From contig NZ_AULD01000005.1 of assembly GCF_000425105.1 (NCBI RefSeq), forward strand, positions 124,001 through 188,000: a stretch of DNA of 64,000 nt, given 5' to 3'. Each line of letters begins with the position of its first letter. Position 1 is the first letter of the stretch. This DNA comes from Agrococcus lahaulensis DSM 17612. Lineage in GTDB: Bacteria > Actinomycetota > Actinomycetes > Actinomycetales > Microbacteriaceae. Below the pieces are notes generated by a model. It was not told the DNA's origin. It saw only the letters and a program-made list of their open reading frames with translations, and did not search any database. This document shows positions 34,366-43,147 of the stretch, one piece after another. Both the position numbers and the translations under genes were made by a program.

Positions 34366-34605
34366 TCAGCGCTCGATGATGGCGACCGCGATGCAGACGA
34401 CGACCGTGCCGACGAGGAGCAGCCACGACAGCGGCGAGCCGAGCGACCCGCGACCGGCCCCGCGCGCGGGCGAGCTCGAGCCGCTCGACGAGCCGCCGAA
34501 CGCGCCGCCGCCGCCACGCATGCCGCCGCCGGAGAAGCGGAACGATCCGCCGCGGAATCCGCCACCGCCGCCGCGGAAGCGAGGGCGCGCGCTGCGCTTC
34601 GCCAT
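34366..34605 (-). CDS. Gly/Arg-rich tail-anchored membrane protein, paralogue 3
   Basis: 79-residue protein of a tandem trio. It starts MAKRSARPRFRGGGGGFRGG, continues with a Gly/Ser/Phe-rich disordered part, and ends with one membrane segment (LSWLLLVGTVVVCIAVAII) near the C-terminus. No signal peptide, so the Gly-rich part is predicted cytoplasmic with a tail anchor. Starts 4 bases after its upstream paralogue. Function unknown. Confidence 0.7.
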   Translation of the reverse strand: MAKRSARPRFRGGGGGFRGGSFRFSGGGMRGGGGAFGGSSSGSSSPARGAGRGSLGSPLSWLLLVGTVVVCIAVAIIER

Positions 34606-34609
34606 CCGC

Positions 34610-34897
34610 TCAGCCGCCGAGGTAGGAGAACAGGAACGCGATGACGATGATCGCCATGATCAGCCCGAACGCCGACCAGGACCCGCCACCGTCGCCGCCG
34701 CGTCGCCGGTAGGAGCCGGAGCTGCCGCTCGAGCTCCAGTTCCACGAGCTGCTGCCGCGCGAGCGGCTCGACGAGCGGCCGAACGAGCCGCCGCCGCCGC
34801 GCCGCGATCCGCCGCCCGAGAAGCTCCGCCGCGACGAGCTGCGGCCGAAGCCGCCCCCGCCGCCCCTGCGTCCACCGCTCACACTGCGCTTCGCCAT
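34610..34897 (-). CDS. Gly/Ser-rich tail-anchored membrane protein, paralogue 2
   Basis: 95-residue member of the tandem trio: MAKRSVSGGRRGGGGGFGRS, then Ser/Arg/Gly repeats with the shared SSWNWSSSGSSGS motif, and a C-terminal membrane segment (AFGLIMAIIVIAFLFSYLGG). The WNW block matches paralogue 1. The low-complexity part is net positive. Confidence 0.7.
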   Translation of the reverse strand: MAKRSVSGGRRGGGGGFGRSSSRRSFSGGGSRRGGGGSFGRSSSRSRGSSSWNWSSSGSSGSYRRRGGDGGGSWSAFGLIMAIIVIAFLFSYLGG

Positions 34898-34920
34898 GGC
34901 GGCAGGCTACGCGATGCGGT

Positions 34921-35211
34921 TCAGCGGCCCCCGAGGAGCGTGATGCCGAGCGAGATGGCGAGGATGAGCGCGATGAGCCACCACGGCGCCGCCCCGCCCT
35001 CGGCGCGGTCGTCGCCCCGACCGGTGCTCCACAGGTCGAGCCCGCTCGAGCCGCTCGAGCTGGCGCTCGAGGCCCAGTTCCACGAGCTGCTGCTCGGCGT
35101 CGAACCGCCGAACGAGCCGCCGCCGCCCGAGAAGCCCCCGAACGAGCGACCGCCGCCACCGAAGCCGCCTCCACCGCCGCGGAACCCGCCGCTCACGCTC
35201 GCCTTCGCCAT
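34921..35211 (-). CDS. Gly/Ser-rich tail-anchored membrane protein, paralogue 1
   Basis: 96-residue first member of the trio: MAKASVSGGFRGGGGGFGGG, the shared SSSSWNWASSASSSGSSG block, a short acidic linker and a C-terminal membrane segment (WWLIALILAISLGITLLGG). It lies 9 bases from the VanY-type gene. All three share start motif, WNW block (1 and 2) and tail anchor, so they arose by duplication. No described family is recognised. Confidence 0.7.
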   Translation of the reverse strand: MAKASVSGGFRGGGGGFGGGGRSFGGFSGGGGSFGGSTPSSSSWNWASSASSSGSSGLDLWSTGRGDDRAEGGAAPWWLIALILAISLGITLLGGR

Positions 35212-35220
35212 GGCGGCATG

Positions 35221-36012
35221 CTACGGCGCGTAGTCGGGCGCGGGCTCGAGCTCGAAGAACTCCTCGAGGGTCGCGGCACCGCGCTCGTGCATCGCGGTCG
35301 AGACCTCGACGCCGACGTAGCGCAGGTGCCACGGCTCCCACTCGTAGCCCGTGATGTGCTCGAGCCCCTGCGGGTAGCGCACGACGAAGCCGTGCTGCCA
35401 CGCGTGCTCAGCGAGCCAGCGACCGGCCGCGGTGTCGCCGAAGCACGTCGCGAGCCGGCACGCGCCGCCGGTGCCGGAGACGTCGATCGCGAGCCCCGTC
35501 TGGTGCTCGCTGTGCCCGGGCCGCGCGCTCGTCGTGTCGGCCTCCGCCTGCCCGTAGCGCGCGACGTAGCCGGAGTAGAGCTCCGCCTGCCGGTCGTAGC
35601 CGCGGTAGGAGGAGAACACGAACGTGCCCTCGCCGATCTCGGCGCGCATCGCCTGCGACATCGCCGCGAGCGCGGCGTCGAGCTCGGGCCGCACGAGCTC
35701 GCCGCCCTCCTGCGCGCTCGAGACGGCGACGAGCTCGGGCCGGTACTCGGGCGGCTGCAGCGGCCGCCGCTTGTTGACGACGACCTGCAGGCTCGCGCCC
35801 GAGTCGATGTCGAAGGCGGATGCGTCGGGCTCGGCTGGCAGGGGCGTCGGGGTCGGGGTCGCGGTCGGCTCGGGCGCCGCTGCGCTTGCGGTCGGCGTCG
35901 GCGCGGGCGTCTCGCTCTCCGTCGCCGCGGTCTCGCTCGGCGCGGGCGCCTGCGCGGCACCGCACCCCGTCAGCACGAGCGCTGCTGCCACCACCACCAC
36001 GACTCGACGCAC
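35221..36012 (-). CDS. M15 family D-alanyl-D-alanine carboxypeptidase lipoprotein
   Basis: 263-residue exported peptidase. Lipobox LTGC lies at about residues 14-17, followed by a P/T/A-rich wall-spanning linker to about residue 62. The VanY-type domain shows FSSYRGYDRQAELY, GHSEHQTGLAIDVSG and EPWHLRYVG, which carry the zinc histidines, aspartate and catalytic glutamate. It trims peptidoglycan stem peptides. ATG 36012, divergent from the MFS gene. Confidence 0.9.
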   Translation of the reverse strand: MRRVVVVVAAALVLTGCGAAQAPAPSETAATESETPAPTPTASAAAPEPTATPTPTPLPAEPDASAFDIDSGASLQVVVNKRRPLQPPEYRPELVAVSSAQEGGELVRPELDAALAAMSQAMRAEIGEGTFVFSSYRGYDRQAELYSGYVARYGQAEADTTSARPGHSEHQTGLAIDVSGTGGACRLATCFGDTAAGRWLAEHAWQHGFVVRYPQGLEHITGYEWEPWHLRYVGVEVSTAMHERGAATLEEFFELEPAPDYAP

Positions 36013-36067
36013 GCATCCATCGTGCCATCCGCCTCGACCGCCCCCGGCTGGCGCCCCGAGAAACCAT

Positions 36068-36082
36068 TCGGTAGACTAACGA
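36068..36082 (+). promoter_or_regulatory. Imperfect palindromic operator upstream of MFS exporter
   Basis: TCGGTAG-A-CTAACGA has 7-base arms with one mismatch, 24 bases before the MFS start and overlapping a possible -10 (TAGACT). It is a plausible TetR/MarR-type operator, but no such regulator gene is adjacent. Confidence 0.4.
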
Positions 36083-36106
36083 TCTTCCCGAGAGCTAAGG
36101 ACCCCT

Positions 36107-37900
36107 ATGCCGCAGCGCGATCCGCGCGCCGCCGAGAGCACCGCCGTGCCCGGCGACCCCTTCATGACCCGTCGCCAGATCATGCTCGTGCTGGTCGGCC
36201 TGATGATCGCGATGTTCCTCTCGTCGCTGTCGCAGACGGTCGTGGGCACGTCGATGCGCACCATCGCCGACGACCTGCACGGGCTCGACCTGCAGGTGTG
36301 GGTCGTGACGGCATTCCTCATCGTCTCGACGATCGTGACGCCCATCTACGGCAAGCTGAGCGACATCTTCGGCCGCCGGCCGCTCTTCCTCGCCGCGATC
36401 GCGCTGTTCCTCGTCGGCTCGATCCTGTGCTCGTTCGCGCAGGACATGATCCAGCTCGCCGCGTTCCGCGCCGTCCAGGGGCTCGGCGCCGGCGGCCTGA
36501 TGGCGCTGCCGCTCACGATCATGGCCGACGTGCTGAGCCCCCGCGAGCGGGCGAAGTACCAGGGCTACTTCCTCGCGGTCTTCGGCGTCTCGTCGATCCT
36601 CGGCCCGCTCATCGGCGGCATGTTCGCGGGCGCCGACGAGATCCTCGCGCTCGACGGGTGGCGCTGGGTGTTCCTGTTCAACCTGCCCATCGGCGTCGCG
36701 GCGCTGTGGATGGTGTGGCGCTACCTGCACCTGCCCGCTCACCACGAGCGCGTGCGCATCGACTGGTGGGGCGCTGCCCTGCTCGTCGTGGGCGTCGTGC
36801 CGCTGCTGCTCGTGGCCGAGCAGGGTCGGGTGTGGGGCTGGACGTCGGTCGCCTCGATCGTCTGCTACGTCGTCGGGATCCTCGGGCTCATCGCGTTCGT
36901 GCTCGTCGAGCGCCGGATGGGCACCGCCGCCCTCATCCCGCTGCACCTGTTCGGCAACCGCGCCTTCTCGATGGCCACGCTGCTCGGCGTCCTCAGCGGC
37001 TTCGGCATGTTCGCCGGCATGATGATCATCCCGTTCGTGCTGCAGATCGTGCATGGCATGAACCCGACCGAGGCGGGGTTGGCGACGCTGCCGCTCATCG
37101 TCGGGCTCATGATCGCGTCGATCGCGTCGGGCCAGATCATCGCTCGCACGGGTCGCTACGGCGCCTTCCCGGTGCTCGGCCTCGCCTCCATGGCGATCGC
37201 CTACGGCGTGCTCGTGACCCTGCAGTGGGACAGTCCGCTCTGGGTGCTGCTGCTCGGGCAGCTGCTGCTCGGCCTCGGCCTCGGCCAGGTCAACCAGACG
37301 CTGACGATCGCGAGCCAGAACGCGGTGCAGCCGAAGGACATGGGCGTCGCGACGAGCTCGGCGACGTTCTTCCGGCAGCTCGGCGGCACCGCGGGCGTCG
37401 CGGTCGTCTTCTCGATGCTCTTCGCCCGCCTGCCCGAGACGCTCCAGACCGCGTTCGGGCGCCGCGACCTGCGCGCCGACCTCGAGGCAGCGGCGCAGGA
37501 TCCCTCCGTGCTCGCCGACCCCGGCAACGCCCGCATCCTCGAGGTGCTCGCGCGCCCCGAGCAGATCGGCGGCGCGCTCAACGAGGATTCGTCGTTCCTC
37601 AACACCGCCGACCCGCGGCTCGCTGCCCCGTTCCTCGACGGCTTCTCGAACGCATCCAGCGGGCCCTTCTGGGTCGCGCTCGCGGTCGTCGGCGTCGCGC
37701 TCGTCATCGCCCTCTTCTTCCGCGTGCCGCCGCTGCGGCAGAAGTCGGCCATGGAGGAGGCGATGGAGGAGCGTGCCGCGCAAGCGCAGCTCGAGGCGGA
37801 TGCGTCGGCCCCCGGCTCGATCGCCCCTCCCGTCACGACCGCGTCGAACCCGGTCGTGCGGACGGCCCGCGGCCGGGACGAGCCCTCCAGGGACTCCTGA
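36107..37900 (+). CDS. MFS transporter, DHA2 (14-helix) drug exporter type
   Basis: 597-residue major facilitator with about 14 membrane segments, driven by proton antiport. Landmarks are FLSSLSQTVVGTSMRTIADDL (TM1), GKLSDIFGRRPL (motif A) and AVQGLGAGGLMALPLTIMADV (motif B region), plus FGVSSILGPLIGGMFA (motif C). The C-terminal tail is long and charged. ATG 36107 has AAGGA upstream. Substrate not readable. Confidence 0.9.
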   Translation: MPQRDPRAAESTAVPGDPFMTRRQIMLVLVGLMIAMFLSSLSQTVVGTSMRTIADDLHGLDLQVWVVTAFLIVSTIVTPIYGKLSDIFGRRPLFLAAIALFLVGSILCSFAQDMIQLAAFRAVQGLGAGGLMALPLTIMADVLSPRERAKYQGYFLAVFGVSSILGPLIGGMFAGADEILALDGWRWVFLFNLPIGVAALWMVWRYLHLPAHHERVRIDWWGAALLVVGVVPLLLVAEQGRVWGWTSVASIVCYVVGILGLIAFVLVERRMGTAALIPLHLFGNRAFSMATLLGVLSGFGMFAGMMIIPFVLQIVHGMNPTEAGLATLPLIVGLMIASIASGQIIARTGRYGAFPVLGLASMAIAYGVLVTLQWDSPLWVLLLGQLLLGLGLGQVNQTLTIASQNAVQPKDMGVATSSATFFRQLGGTAGVAVVFSMLFARLPETLQTAFGRRDLRADLEAAAQDPSVLADPGNARILEVLARPEQIGGALNEDSSFLNTADPRLAAPFLDGFSNASSGPFWVALAVVGVALVIALFFRVPPLRQKSAMEEAMEERAAQAQLEADASAPGSIAPPVTTASNPVVRTARGRDEPSRDS

Positions 37901-37967
37901 GGCGCCTCCCAGGGAGCGCCCCTAGGTTTGATGGCGGAGCGACCGCTCCACGATCAAGGAGGTTGAG

Positions 37968-38159
37968 ATGGGTCTCGACGACAAGATCTCGAACGCTGCC
38001 CAGGAGGCAGTCGGCAAGGCCAAGCAGGGCATCGGCGACGCGACGGACAACGAGCGCCTCGAGGCCGAGGGCCACAAGGACGAGGCGAGCGCCAACGCCA
38101 AGCAGGCGGGCGAGCACGTCAAGGACGCCGGCAAGGACGTGAAGGACACCTTCAAGTAG
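37968..38159 (+). CDS. CsbD family stress protein
   Basis: 63-residue, highly charged helical protein, Lys/Glu/Ala-rich, with NAAQEAVGKAKQGIGDATDN and repeated HVKDAGKDVKD. It matches CsbD/YjbJ, typically a general-stress gene of unknown biochemical role. The ribosome site AAGGAGG is perfect, suggesting high expression. A GGAGCG-AC-CGCTCC palindrome lies about 30 bases upstream of the ATG. Its own terminator follows. Confidence 0.92.
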   Translation: MGLDDKISNAAQEAVGKAKQGIGDATDNERLEAEGHKDEASANAKQAGEHVKDAGKDVKDTFK

Positions 38160-38169
38160 GTCTCCGATT

Positions 38170-38205
38170 GCGAAGGGGGCGAGCGCGTGCGCTCGCCCCC
38201 TTCGC
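38170..38205. terminator. Bidirectional hairpin terminator between csbD and CitE-like gene
   Basis: GCGAAGGGGGCGAGCGC at 38170-38186 pairs perfectly with GCGCTCGCCCCCTTCGC at 38189-38205. It stands between convergent stops at 38159 and 38212 and should end both transcripts. Confidence 0.85.
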
Positions 38206-38211
38206 CCTGCC

Positions 38212-39063
38212 TCAGTAGTTCAGCTCGTCGAGCCGCGTTGCGTCGATCTCGATGCCGAAGTCGCGCGCCTGCGCCTGGATCTTCTGCGCTCGCGCGAGCC
38301 GCGGGAGGTCGCTGCCGTCGGTGATCTTGCCGCCTGACTCCTCGAACGCGCGCACGAAGCCGTGCGCCCAAGCGACCTCGTCGGGGCTCGGCGCGAGGCC
38401 CGCGTTGACCATCGGCGCCTGCTCGTGGGTCAGCATGAGCTTGCCCGACATGCCCATCTCCTTCGCGAGCCGCGTACCGGCGTCGAGGCCGTCCATCGAG
38501 AGCGTCGGGCCGTCGATCGGCGCGGGCAGCCGCGCGGCCCGCGAGGCGATCACGAGCTGCGAGCGCGCGTACGCGAGCGCGATCGGGTCGTCGCCCGTCG
38601 CGGTGTCGCGCTTGAAGTCGCCCGTGCCGAACGCGAGCCGGAACGTCGACGGCGCGTTCGCGATCTGCTCGACGTGCAGCACCCCGCGCGCCGTCTCGAC
38701 GAGCGCGAGGATGCGCATCCCCTCCGGCAGGCGGTCGGCGGTGTCGTTGACGTGGCTCGCGGACTCCGTCTTCGCCAGCATGACGCCCTCGAGCCCCGGC
38801 GCCCGCTCGAGCTCGGCGAGATCGGTGCTCCAGAAGTCGCTCGCCGCGTCGTTGATGCGCACCCACGCGCGGTGGCCCGTCGAGAGCCACTCGACGGTGT
38901 CGGCGCGCGCCTGCGCCTTGTCCTTCGCCGCGACCGCGTCCTCGATGTCGATGATGATCGCATCCGCCTCGCTCTCCTGAGCGATCTGGAAGAGCTCCGG
39001 CTTCGAGGCCGGCACGAGGAGCCAGGAGCGGGCGATGGCGGGAGAGATGTCGGTTCGAGGCAC
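38212..39063 (-). CDS. HpcH/HpaI aldolase/citrate lyase beta (CitE-like) family protein
   Basis: 283-residue TIM-barrel CoA-ester lyase relative. RSWLLVPASKPELFQIA begins the fold. Mg ligands are probably Glu in ALVETARGVL and Asp in GTGDFKRDTA, and IIIDIEDAV is characteristic. No citrate lyase alpha or gamma genes are near, so it is a stand-alone lyase such as a malyl/citramalyl-CoA type. GTG 39063 is preferred; a GTG at 39108 would add 15 residues. Confidence 0.83.
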   Translation of the reverse strand: MPRTDISPAIARSWLLVPASKPELFQIAQESEADAIIIDIEDAVAAKDKAQARADTVEWLSTGHRAWVRINDAASDFWSTDLAELERAPGLEGVMLAKTESASHVNDTADRLPEGMRILALVETARGVLHVEQIANAPSTFRLAFGTGDFKRDTATGDDPIALAYARSQLVIASRAARLPAPIDGPTLSMDGLDAGTRLAKEMGMSGKLMLTHEQAPMVNAGLAPSPDEVAWAHGFVRAFEESGGKITDGSDLPRLARAQKIQAQARDFGIEIDATRLDELNY

Positions 39064-39124
39064 GTGCTCCAGGCTAACCCGCGCGCTGCCGCGCGGTGTC
39101 GACGCCACTGGCTAGGCTCGCGGC

Positions 39125-39340
39125 ATGTCGATGATGTACTCCGGCGGGCTCGGCATCGCCGGCCTCGTGCTCGGTCTGCTGCTGATCGCGGGCGGCATCG
39201 TGCTGCTCGTGATCGGCTCCCGGCGACGCGACGACTCCACCTCGCGCCCGCCGCTCGCGATCGGCGTGACGCTCCTCGTGCTCGGGACCGCGCTCGCGGT
39301 CCCAAGCTTGCTGTGGACCGTGATGCTCTTCATGGCGTGA
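39125..39340 (+). CDS. Small two-helix membrane protein
   Basis: 71-residue protein with two membrane helices (GLVLGLLLIAGGIVLLVIG and LAIGVTLLVLGTALAVPSLLW) joined by a charged RRRDDSTSRP loop. First of three tandem small membrane proteins with similar layout but little shared sequence. Unknown function. Confidence 0.6.
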   Translation: MSMMYSGGLGIAGLVLGLLLIAGGIVLLVIGSRRRDDSTSRPPLAIGVTLLVLGTALAVPSLLWTVMLFMA

Positions 39341-39386
39341 CCGGCGCCCGGGCGATCGTCCAGGATCCGCTCCTAGGCTCGGCGGC

Positions 39387-39617
39387 ATGGACGCCATCTT
39401 CGGAATGTCGCAGGGAGTCGCCACCTGGGTGCTGGCGCTCGGCCTCGGCGCGCTCGTGCTCGGCACCCTGCTGCTGACGAGCGGGCGCCGCCGCCGCGAG
39501 AAGCAGGAGCACGGCTCGCAGAACCGCGTGCTCGCGATCGTGCTGATCGTCGCCGGCGCGATCGCCGCGATCCTCGGCGCGATCTCGTGGATCATGGCGC
39601 TCACGACGGGCGGCTGA
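39387..39617 (+). CDS. Small two-helix membrane protein
   Basis: 76-residue protein with two membrane helices around a basic GRRRREKQEHGSQ loop, the same architecture as its neighbour at 39125. ATG 39387. The next gene starts 6 bases after its stop, so they are cotranscribed. Unknown function. Confidence 0.6.
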   Translation: MDAIFGMSQGVATWVLALGLGALVLGTLLLTSGRRRREKQEHGSQNRVLAIVLIVAGAIAAILGAISWIMALTTGG

Positions 39618-39623
39618 GCGAGC

Positions 39624-39839
39624 ATGCCCGCGGGATTCGCGATCGTCCTGGCCGTCTTCGTCGCGGCCGTCGTCCTCACGGTGGTCGGCGTCGTGATGAG
39701 CATGCGCGGCACCGGCTCGACGCCGAAGCGGGGCGGCTGGCTCGCGCTGCTGAGCGGACTCGTCGCGCTCTGCTTCGGCGTCGCACTGTTCGTCTTCCTG
39801 CTCGGCGCCCTCATGGACGACCAGCCCGGGCTCTGGTAG
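39624..39839 (+). CDS. Small two-helix membrane protein
   Basis: 71-residue protein, membrane helices at about 5-26 and 38-62 with a TGSTPKRGGW loop and DDQPGLW tail. Third of the tandem set; convergent with the S4-domain gene. Unknown function. Confidence 0.6.
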   Translation: MPAGFAIVLAVFVAAVVLTVVGVVMSMRGTGSTPKRGGWLALLSGLVALCFGVALFVFLLGALMDDQPGLW

Positions 39840-39847
39840 CCGAGACG

Positions 39848-40219
39848 TCAGTCGGCGCGACCCCGCAGCCGGTCGATCTCGCGCCGCTCGCGGCTCGACG
39901 GCCGGCCCGCGCCCCGCGGCCGGAACGGCACCTGCGCCGCGTCGATCGCGCTCGGCCGGGGCGGCGAGCGGTCCTCGATCGCCTCGGCAGCGAGCGGCGC
40001 GCTCACCCGCTTCGCGAGCAGCTGCTTGACGATGACGACGCGGTCGAAGCCGTGGATGCGCACTCGCACCTCGTCGCCGACGCGCACGGGCTGCGCCGCC
40101 TTCGCGGCGTTGCCGTTCAGCTTCACATGACCGCCGCGGCACGCCTCGGTCGCGGCGGCGCGCGTCTTCACGAGCCGCACCGCCCAGATCCAGACGTCGA
40201 GCCGGACTCGCTCGCTCAT
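39848..40219 (-). CDS. S4 domain RNA-binding protein (HslR-like)
   Basis: 123-residue RNA-binding protein. An S4 domain occupies residues about 4-70 ([31 protein letters not shown]), followed by a basic tail. Hsp15/RqcP-like S4 proteins bind stalled large ribosomal subunits, but which subtype this is cannot be told. ATG 40219 overlaps the recQ stop. Confidence 0.88.
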   Translation of the reverse strand: MSERVRLDVWIWAVRLVKTRAAATEACRGGHVKLNGNAAKAAQPVRVGDEVRVRIHGFDRVVIVKQLLAKRVSAPLAAEAIEDRSPPRPSAIDAAQVPFRPRGAGRPSSRERREIDRLRGRAD

Positions 40220-42195
40220 GCCTCGGCCAGCACCTCGAGCACCGCGGCGCCGTAGCGCTCGAGCTTCGACTCGCCGACGCCCGAGATGGTCGAGAGCTCG
40301 ACCATCGTGCGCGGGCGGCGCTCGGCGATCGCGGCGAGCGTCTTGTCGTTGAAGACGACGTAGGCAGGCACCGACTGCTCCTTCGCCGTGCTGGCGCGCC
40401 ACGAGCGCAGCGCTTGGAAGAGCGACTGCGCCGCGTCGTCGAGCTGCGCGGTGCTCTCGGAGCGGCGCGCGACGTTCGCCGGCGCCTTCACCTCGTGCCG
40501 CAGCCGCACCTCCCGCTCGCCGGCGAGCACGGCAGCCGAGGCGTCGGTGAGCCCGAGCACGCCGAACTCGCCCTGCGGCTGCAGCAGGCCCTGCGCGAGC
40601 AGCTGCCGCACGACGCCGCGCCACTGCACGGCGCTCAGGTCGTTGCCGATGCCGTAGGTCGCGAGCTGGTCGTGGCCGAAGCGGCGGATGCGCTCGGTGT
40701 CGGCGCCGACGAGGATGTCGACGAGGTGACCGGCGCCGAACGACTGGCGCCGCTCGCGCTGCAGCCGCACGATGGTCGAGAGCAGCTTCTGCGCCGGGAC
40801 GGTGCCGTCGTAGGAGTCGGGCGGCGTGAGGCACGTGTCGCAGTTGCCGCACGGCTCGCTCGGCTCGCCGAAGTAGGCGAGCAGCTGCACGCGCCGGCAC
40901 TCGACGGTCTCGCACAGCGCGAGCATCGCGTCGAGGTGCATCGTCTGGTTGCGCTTGCGCTGCGCGTCGCCCTCACCGTCGGTGATCATCCGCCGCTGCT
41001 GCACGACGTCCTGCAGGCCGTAGGCGAGCCACGCGGTCGACGGCTCGCCGTCGCGGCCCGCGCGCCCCGTCTCCTGGTAGTAGCCCTCGACCGACTTCGG
41101 CAGGTCGAGGTGGGCGACGAAGCGCACGTCGGGCTTGTCGATGCCCATGCCGAACGCGATGGTCGCGACCATCACGACGCCGTCCTCGCGGAGGAAGCGC
41201 TGCTGATTCCTCGCGCGCCTGCCGGCGTCGAGGCCCGCGTGGTACGGGAGCGCGTCGACGCCCTGCGCGCGCAGCCAGTCGGCGGTCGACTCGACGGACT
41301 TGCGCGAGAGGCAGTAGACGATGCCGGCCGCGCCGGGGTGCTCGTCGCGGATGATGCGCAGCAGCTGCGCCTTCGCGTCCTGCTTCGGGGCGATGCGGTA
41401 CTGGATGTTGGGGCGGTCGAAGCTCGAGACGAACACCTTCGCGCCGTGCAGCCCGAGCCGCTCGACGATCTCGGCGCGGGTCTCGACCGTCGCGGTCGCC
41501 GTGAGCGCGATGCGGGGCACGTCGGGCCAGCGCTCGCCGATCATCGAGAGCTGCAGGTAGTCGGGGCGGAAGTCGTGCCCCCACTGGCTCACGCAGTGCG
41601 CCTCGTCGATGGCGAAGAGCGCGATCGGGGCGGCGTCGAGCAGCGCCTGCGCGACGGGCAGCCGCTCGGGCGCGAGGTAGAGCATGTCGAGCTCGCCCGC
41701 GAGCAGGCGCCGCTCGACGTCGCGCCGCTCGTCGGGGCTCTGCGTGGAGTTCAGGTAGGCGGCGCGCACGCCGAGCTGCTCGAGCGCGTCGACCTGGTCG
41801 TGCATGAGCGCGATGAGCGGGCTGATGACGACGCCCGTCCCCTCGCGCACGAGCGAGGGGATCTGGTAGCAGAGGCTCTTGCCGCCGCCTGTCGGCATGA
41901 GCACGACGACGTCGCGGCCCGCGACGACCTCGTCGATGATCTGCGCCTGCTCGCCGCGGAACGCGTCGTAGCCCCACACGCGCGTGAGCGCCTCGAGCGG
42001 CGTCGCCGCCTTCGCCGTCGCGGCGATGCCGGGCGCGCGCGTCGCGGGGCGGACGGCGGTGCGGACGCCCCCTGCCGGCGCGTCCGCGTCGGTCGGCGGG
42101 AGCCAGCCGTCGGCCGGCTCGCCCCACGACTCCCACGCCCCTGGGGCGTCGTCGTCGCTCGGCGGCACCCAGTCGTCGTGCCTCGCGTCCGTCAC
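40216..42195 (-). CDS. recQ: ATP-dependent DNA helicase RecQ
   Basis: 659-residue superfamily 2 helicase for recombination and replication-fork repair. An N-terminal Asp/Trp-rich extension of about 65 residues precedes the helicase core with [13 protein letters not shown] (Walker A), [13 protein letters not shown] (DEAH and aromatic loop) and [13 protein letters not shown]. The zinc cysteines are in CETVECRR and CGNCDTC. The C-terminal HRDC domain includes [17 protein letters not shown]. Complete. Confidence 0.95.
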   Translation of the reverse strand: MTDARHDDWVPPSDDDAPGAWESWGEPADGWLPPTDADAPAGGVRTAVRPATRAPGIAATAKAATPLEALTRVWGYDAFRGEQAQIIDEVVAGRDVVVLMPTGGGKSLCYQIPSLVREGTGVVISPLIALMHDQVDALEQLGVRAAYLNSTQSPDERRDVERRLLAGELDMLYLAPERLPVAQALLDAAPIALFAIDEAHCVSQWGHDFRPDYLQLSMIGERWPDVPRIALTATATVETRAEIVERLGLHGAKVFVSSFDRPNIQYRIAPKQDAKAQLLRIIRDEHPGAAGIVYCLSRKSVESTADWLRAQGVDALPYHAGLDAGRRARNQQRFLREDGVVMVATIAFGMGIDKPDVRFVAHLDLPKSVEGYYQETGRAGRDGEPSTAWLAYGLQDVVQQRRMITDGEGDAQRKRNQTMHLDAMLALCETVECRRVQLLAYFGEPSEPCGNCDTCLTPPDSYDGTVPAQKLLSTIVRLQRERRQSFGAGHLVDILVGADTERIRRFGHDQLATYGIGNDLSAVQWRGVVRQLLAQGLLQPQGEFGVLGLTDASAAVLAGEREVRLRHEVKAPANVARRSESTAQLDDAAQSLFQALRSWRASTAKEQSVPAYVVFNDKTLAAIAERRPRTMVELSTISGVGESKLERYGAAVLEVLAEA

Positions 42196-42275
42196 GCATC
42201 CCCCTCCGTGGCCCTGCGCATCAGCCTAGGCGCGGCCGCCGACGCGGCGTGCGGGGCGACGCCCTCCCTGTGGGC

Positions 42276-43034
42276 TCAGCGCCGCCGCTCGAGCCACTCC
42301 TCGAAGGTGATCGAGCCCTTGTGCTGCTCGGTGAGATTGGCGCCCGAGCGCAGGTAGTCGAGCAGCGAGGGCGGGAACGGGCCGTTGACGATGAGGCCGC
42401 GCGCGCCGGTGATGCGCTGCCACGACTTCGCGAGGTCCCGCGAGATGCGCACCTGAGGGCCGGCGATCTCGGTGAACCGCTTGCCGGTCGGCTCGAGCGC
42501 CTCCTGCGCGACGAGGTCGGCGACCTCGCTCACCGCGACCGGCTGCAGGCGGCCGCCGAGCGCGACTGGGATGGCGCCGAGCGCGGAGCCCGCCTCGAAC
42601 TGGTCGACCGACCACTCGTGGAACTGCGCCGCGCGCACGACCGACACCTCGAGCGGCGACTCGAGGTAGGCGAGCTCCTGCTGCCGCTTGCGGCGGTGGT
42701 AGCCGAGCCGCGAGCGCTCGACGCCGAGGATCGACAGCAGCACGACCCGGCCGACGCCGGCGCGCTCGGCCGCCTGCACGACGTTGCGAGTGCCGATCGT
42801 GAAGGGGCGCAGGTCGAGCGGGTTGCGCGAGTTGAGCGAGTCGACGACGACGTCCGCTCCCGCAAGCGCGTCGTCGAGCCCGTCCCCCGTGACGACGTCG
42901 GCCCTGACGCCCGGCGCGCCGGCGATCGTCCTGCCCGAGCGCGACATCGGCGCGGGCCGCTCGCCCCGCCGGCCGATGGCTCGCACGATCGCCGAGCCCG
43001 CGTTCCCCGATCCACCAACCACGACGATCCGCAT
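42276..43034 (-). CDS. NAD(P)-binding SDR/NmrA-like protein
   Basis: 252-residue atypical short-chain dehydrogenase. Rossmann motif GGSGNAGSAIVRAIG begins at residue 7, and GVGRVVLLSILGVERS and GYHRRKRQQE hold the Tyr/Lys region in degenerate form. It may sense NAD(P)H or act on a sugar or quinone. ATG 43034. Runs with the recQ group. Confidence 0.8.
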   Translation of the reverse strand: MRIVVVGGSGNAGSAIVRAIGRRGERPAPMSRSGRTIAGAPGVRADVVTGDGLDDALAGADVVVDSLNSRNPLDLRPFTIGTRNVVQAAERAGVGRVVLLSILGVERSRLGYHRRKRQQELAYLESPLEVSVVRAAQFHEWSVDQFEAGSALGAIPVALGGRLQPVAVSEVADLVAQEALEPTGKRFTEIAGPQVRISRDLAKSWQRITGARGLIVNGPFPPSLLDYLRSGANLTEQHKGSITFEEWLERRR

Positions 43035-43072
43035 GCCCTCACCGTACGCGGGAAGCGCGAGCGGTGCAGGCA

Positions 43073-43141
43073 CCGAGGGCCCGGCACCGTCACCGGTCCG
43101 GGCCCTCGGGTCGACGCATCCGACGCTGTCCGGATGCGTCG
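43073..43141 (-). terminator. Two tandem hairpins after DEAD-box helicase gene
   Basis: CCGAGGGCCCGG at 43073-43084 pairs with CCGGGCCCTCGG at 43098-43109; CGACGCATCCG at 43112-43122 pairs with CGGATGCGTCG at 43131-43141. Both lie within 75 bases of the helicase stop and before the next gene on the same strand. The second stem is built from the heptamer CGCATCC and its complement. Confidence 0.75.
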
Positions 43142-43147
43142 GGCCGA

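Noticed and set aside
35218-38142. Long plus-strand open frame across the VanY-type and MFS genes
   Set aside because: Arg/Ala/Pro-rich composition without motifs; true genes in other frames explain the openness.
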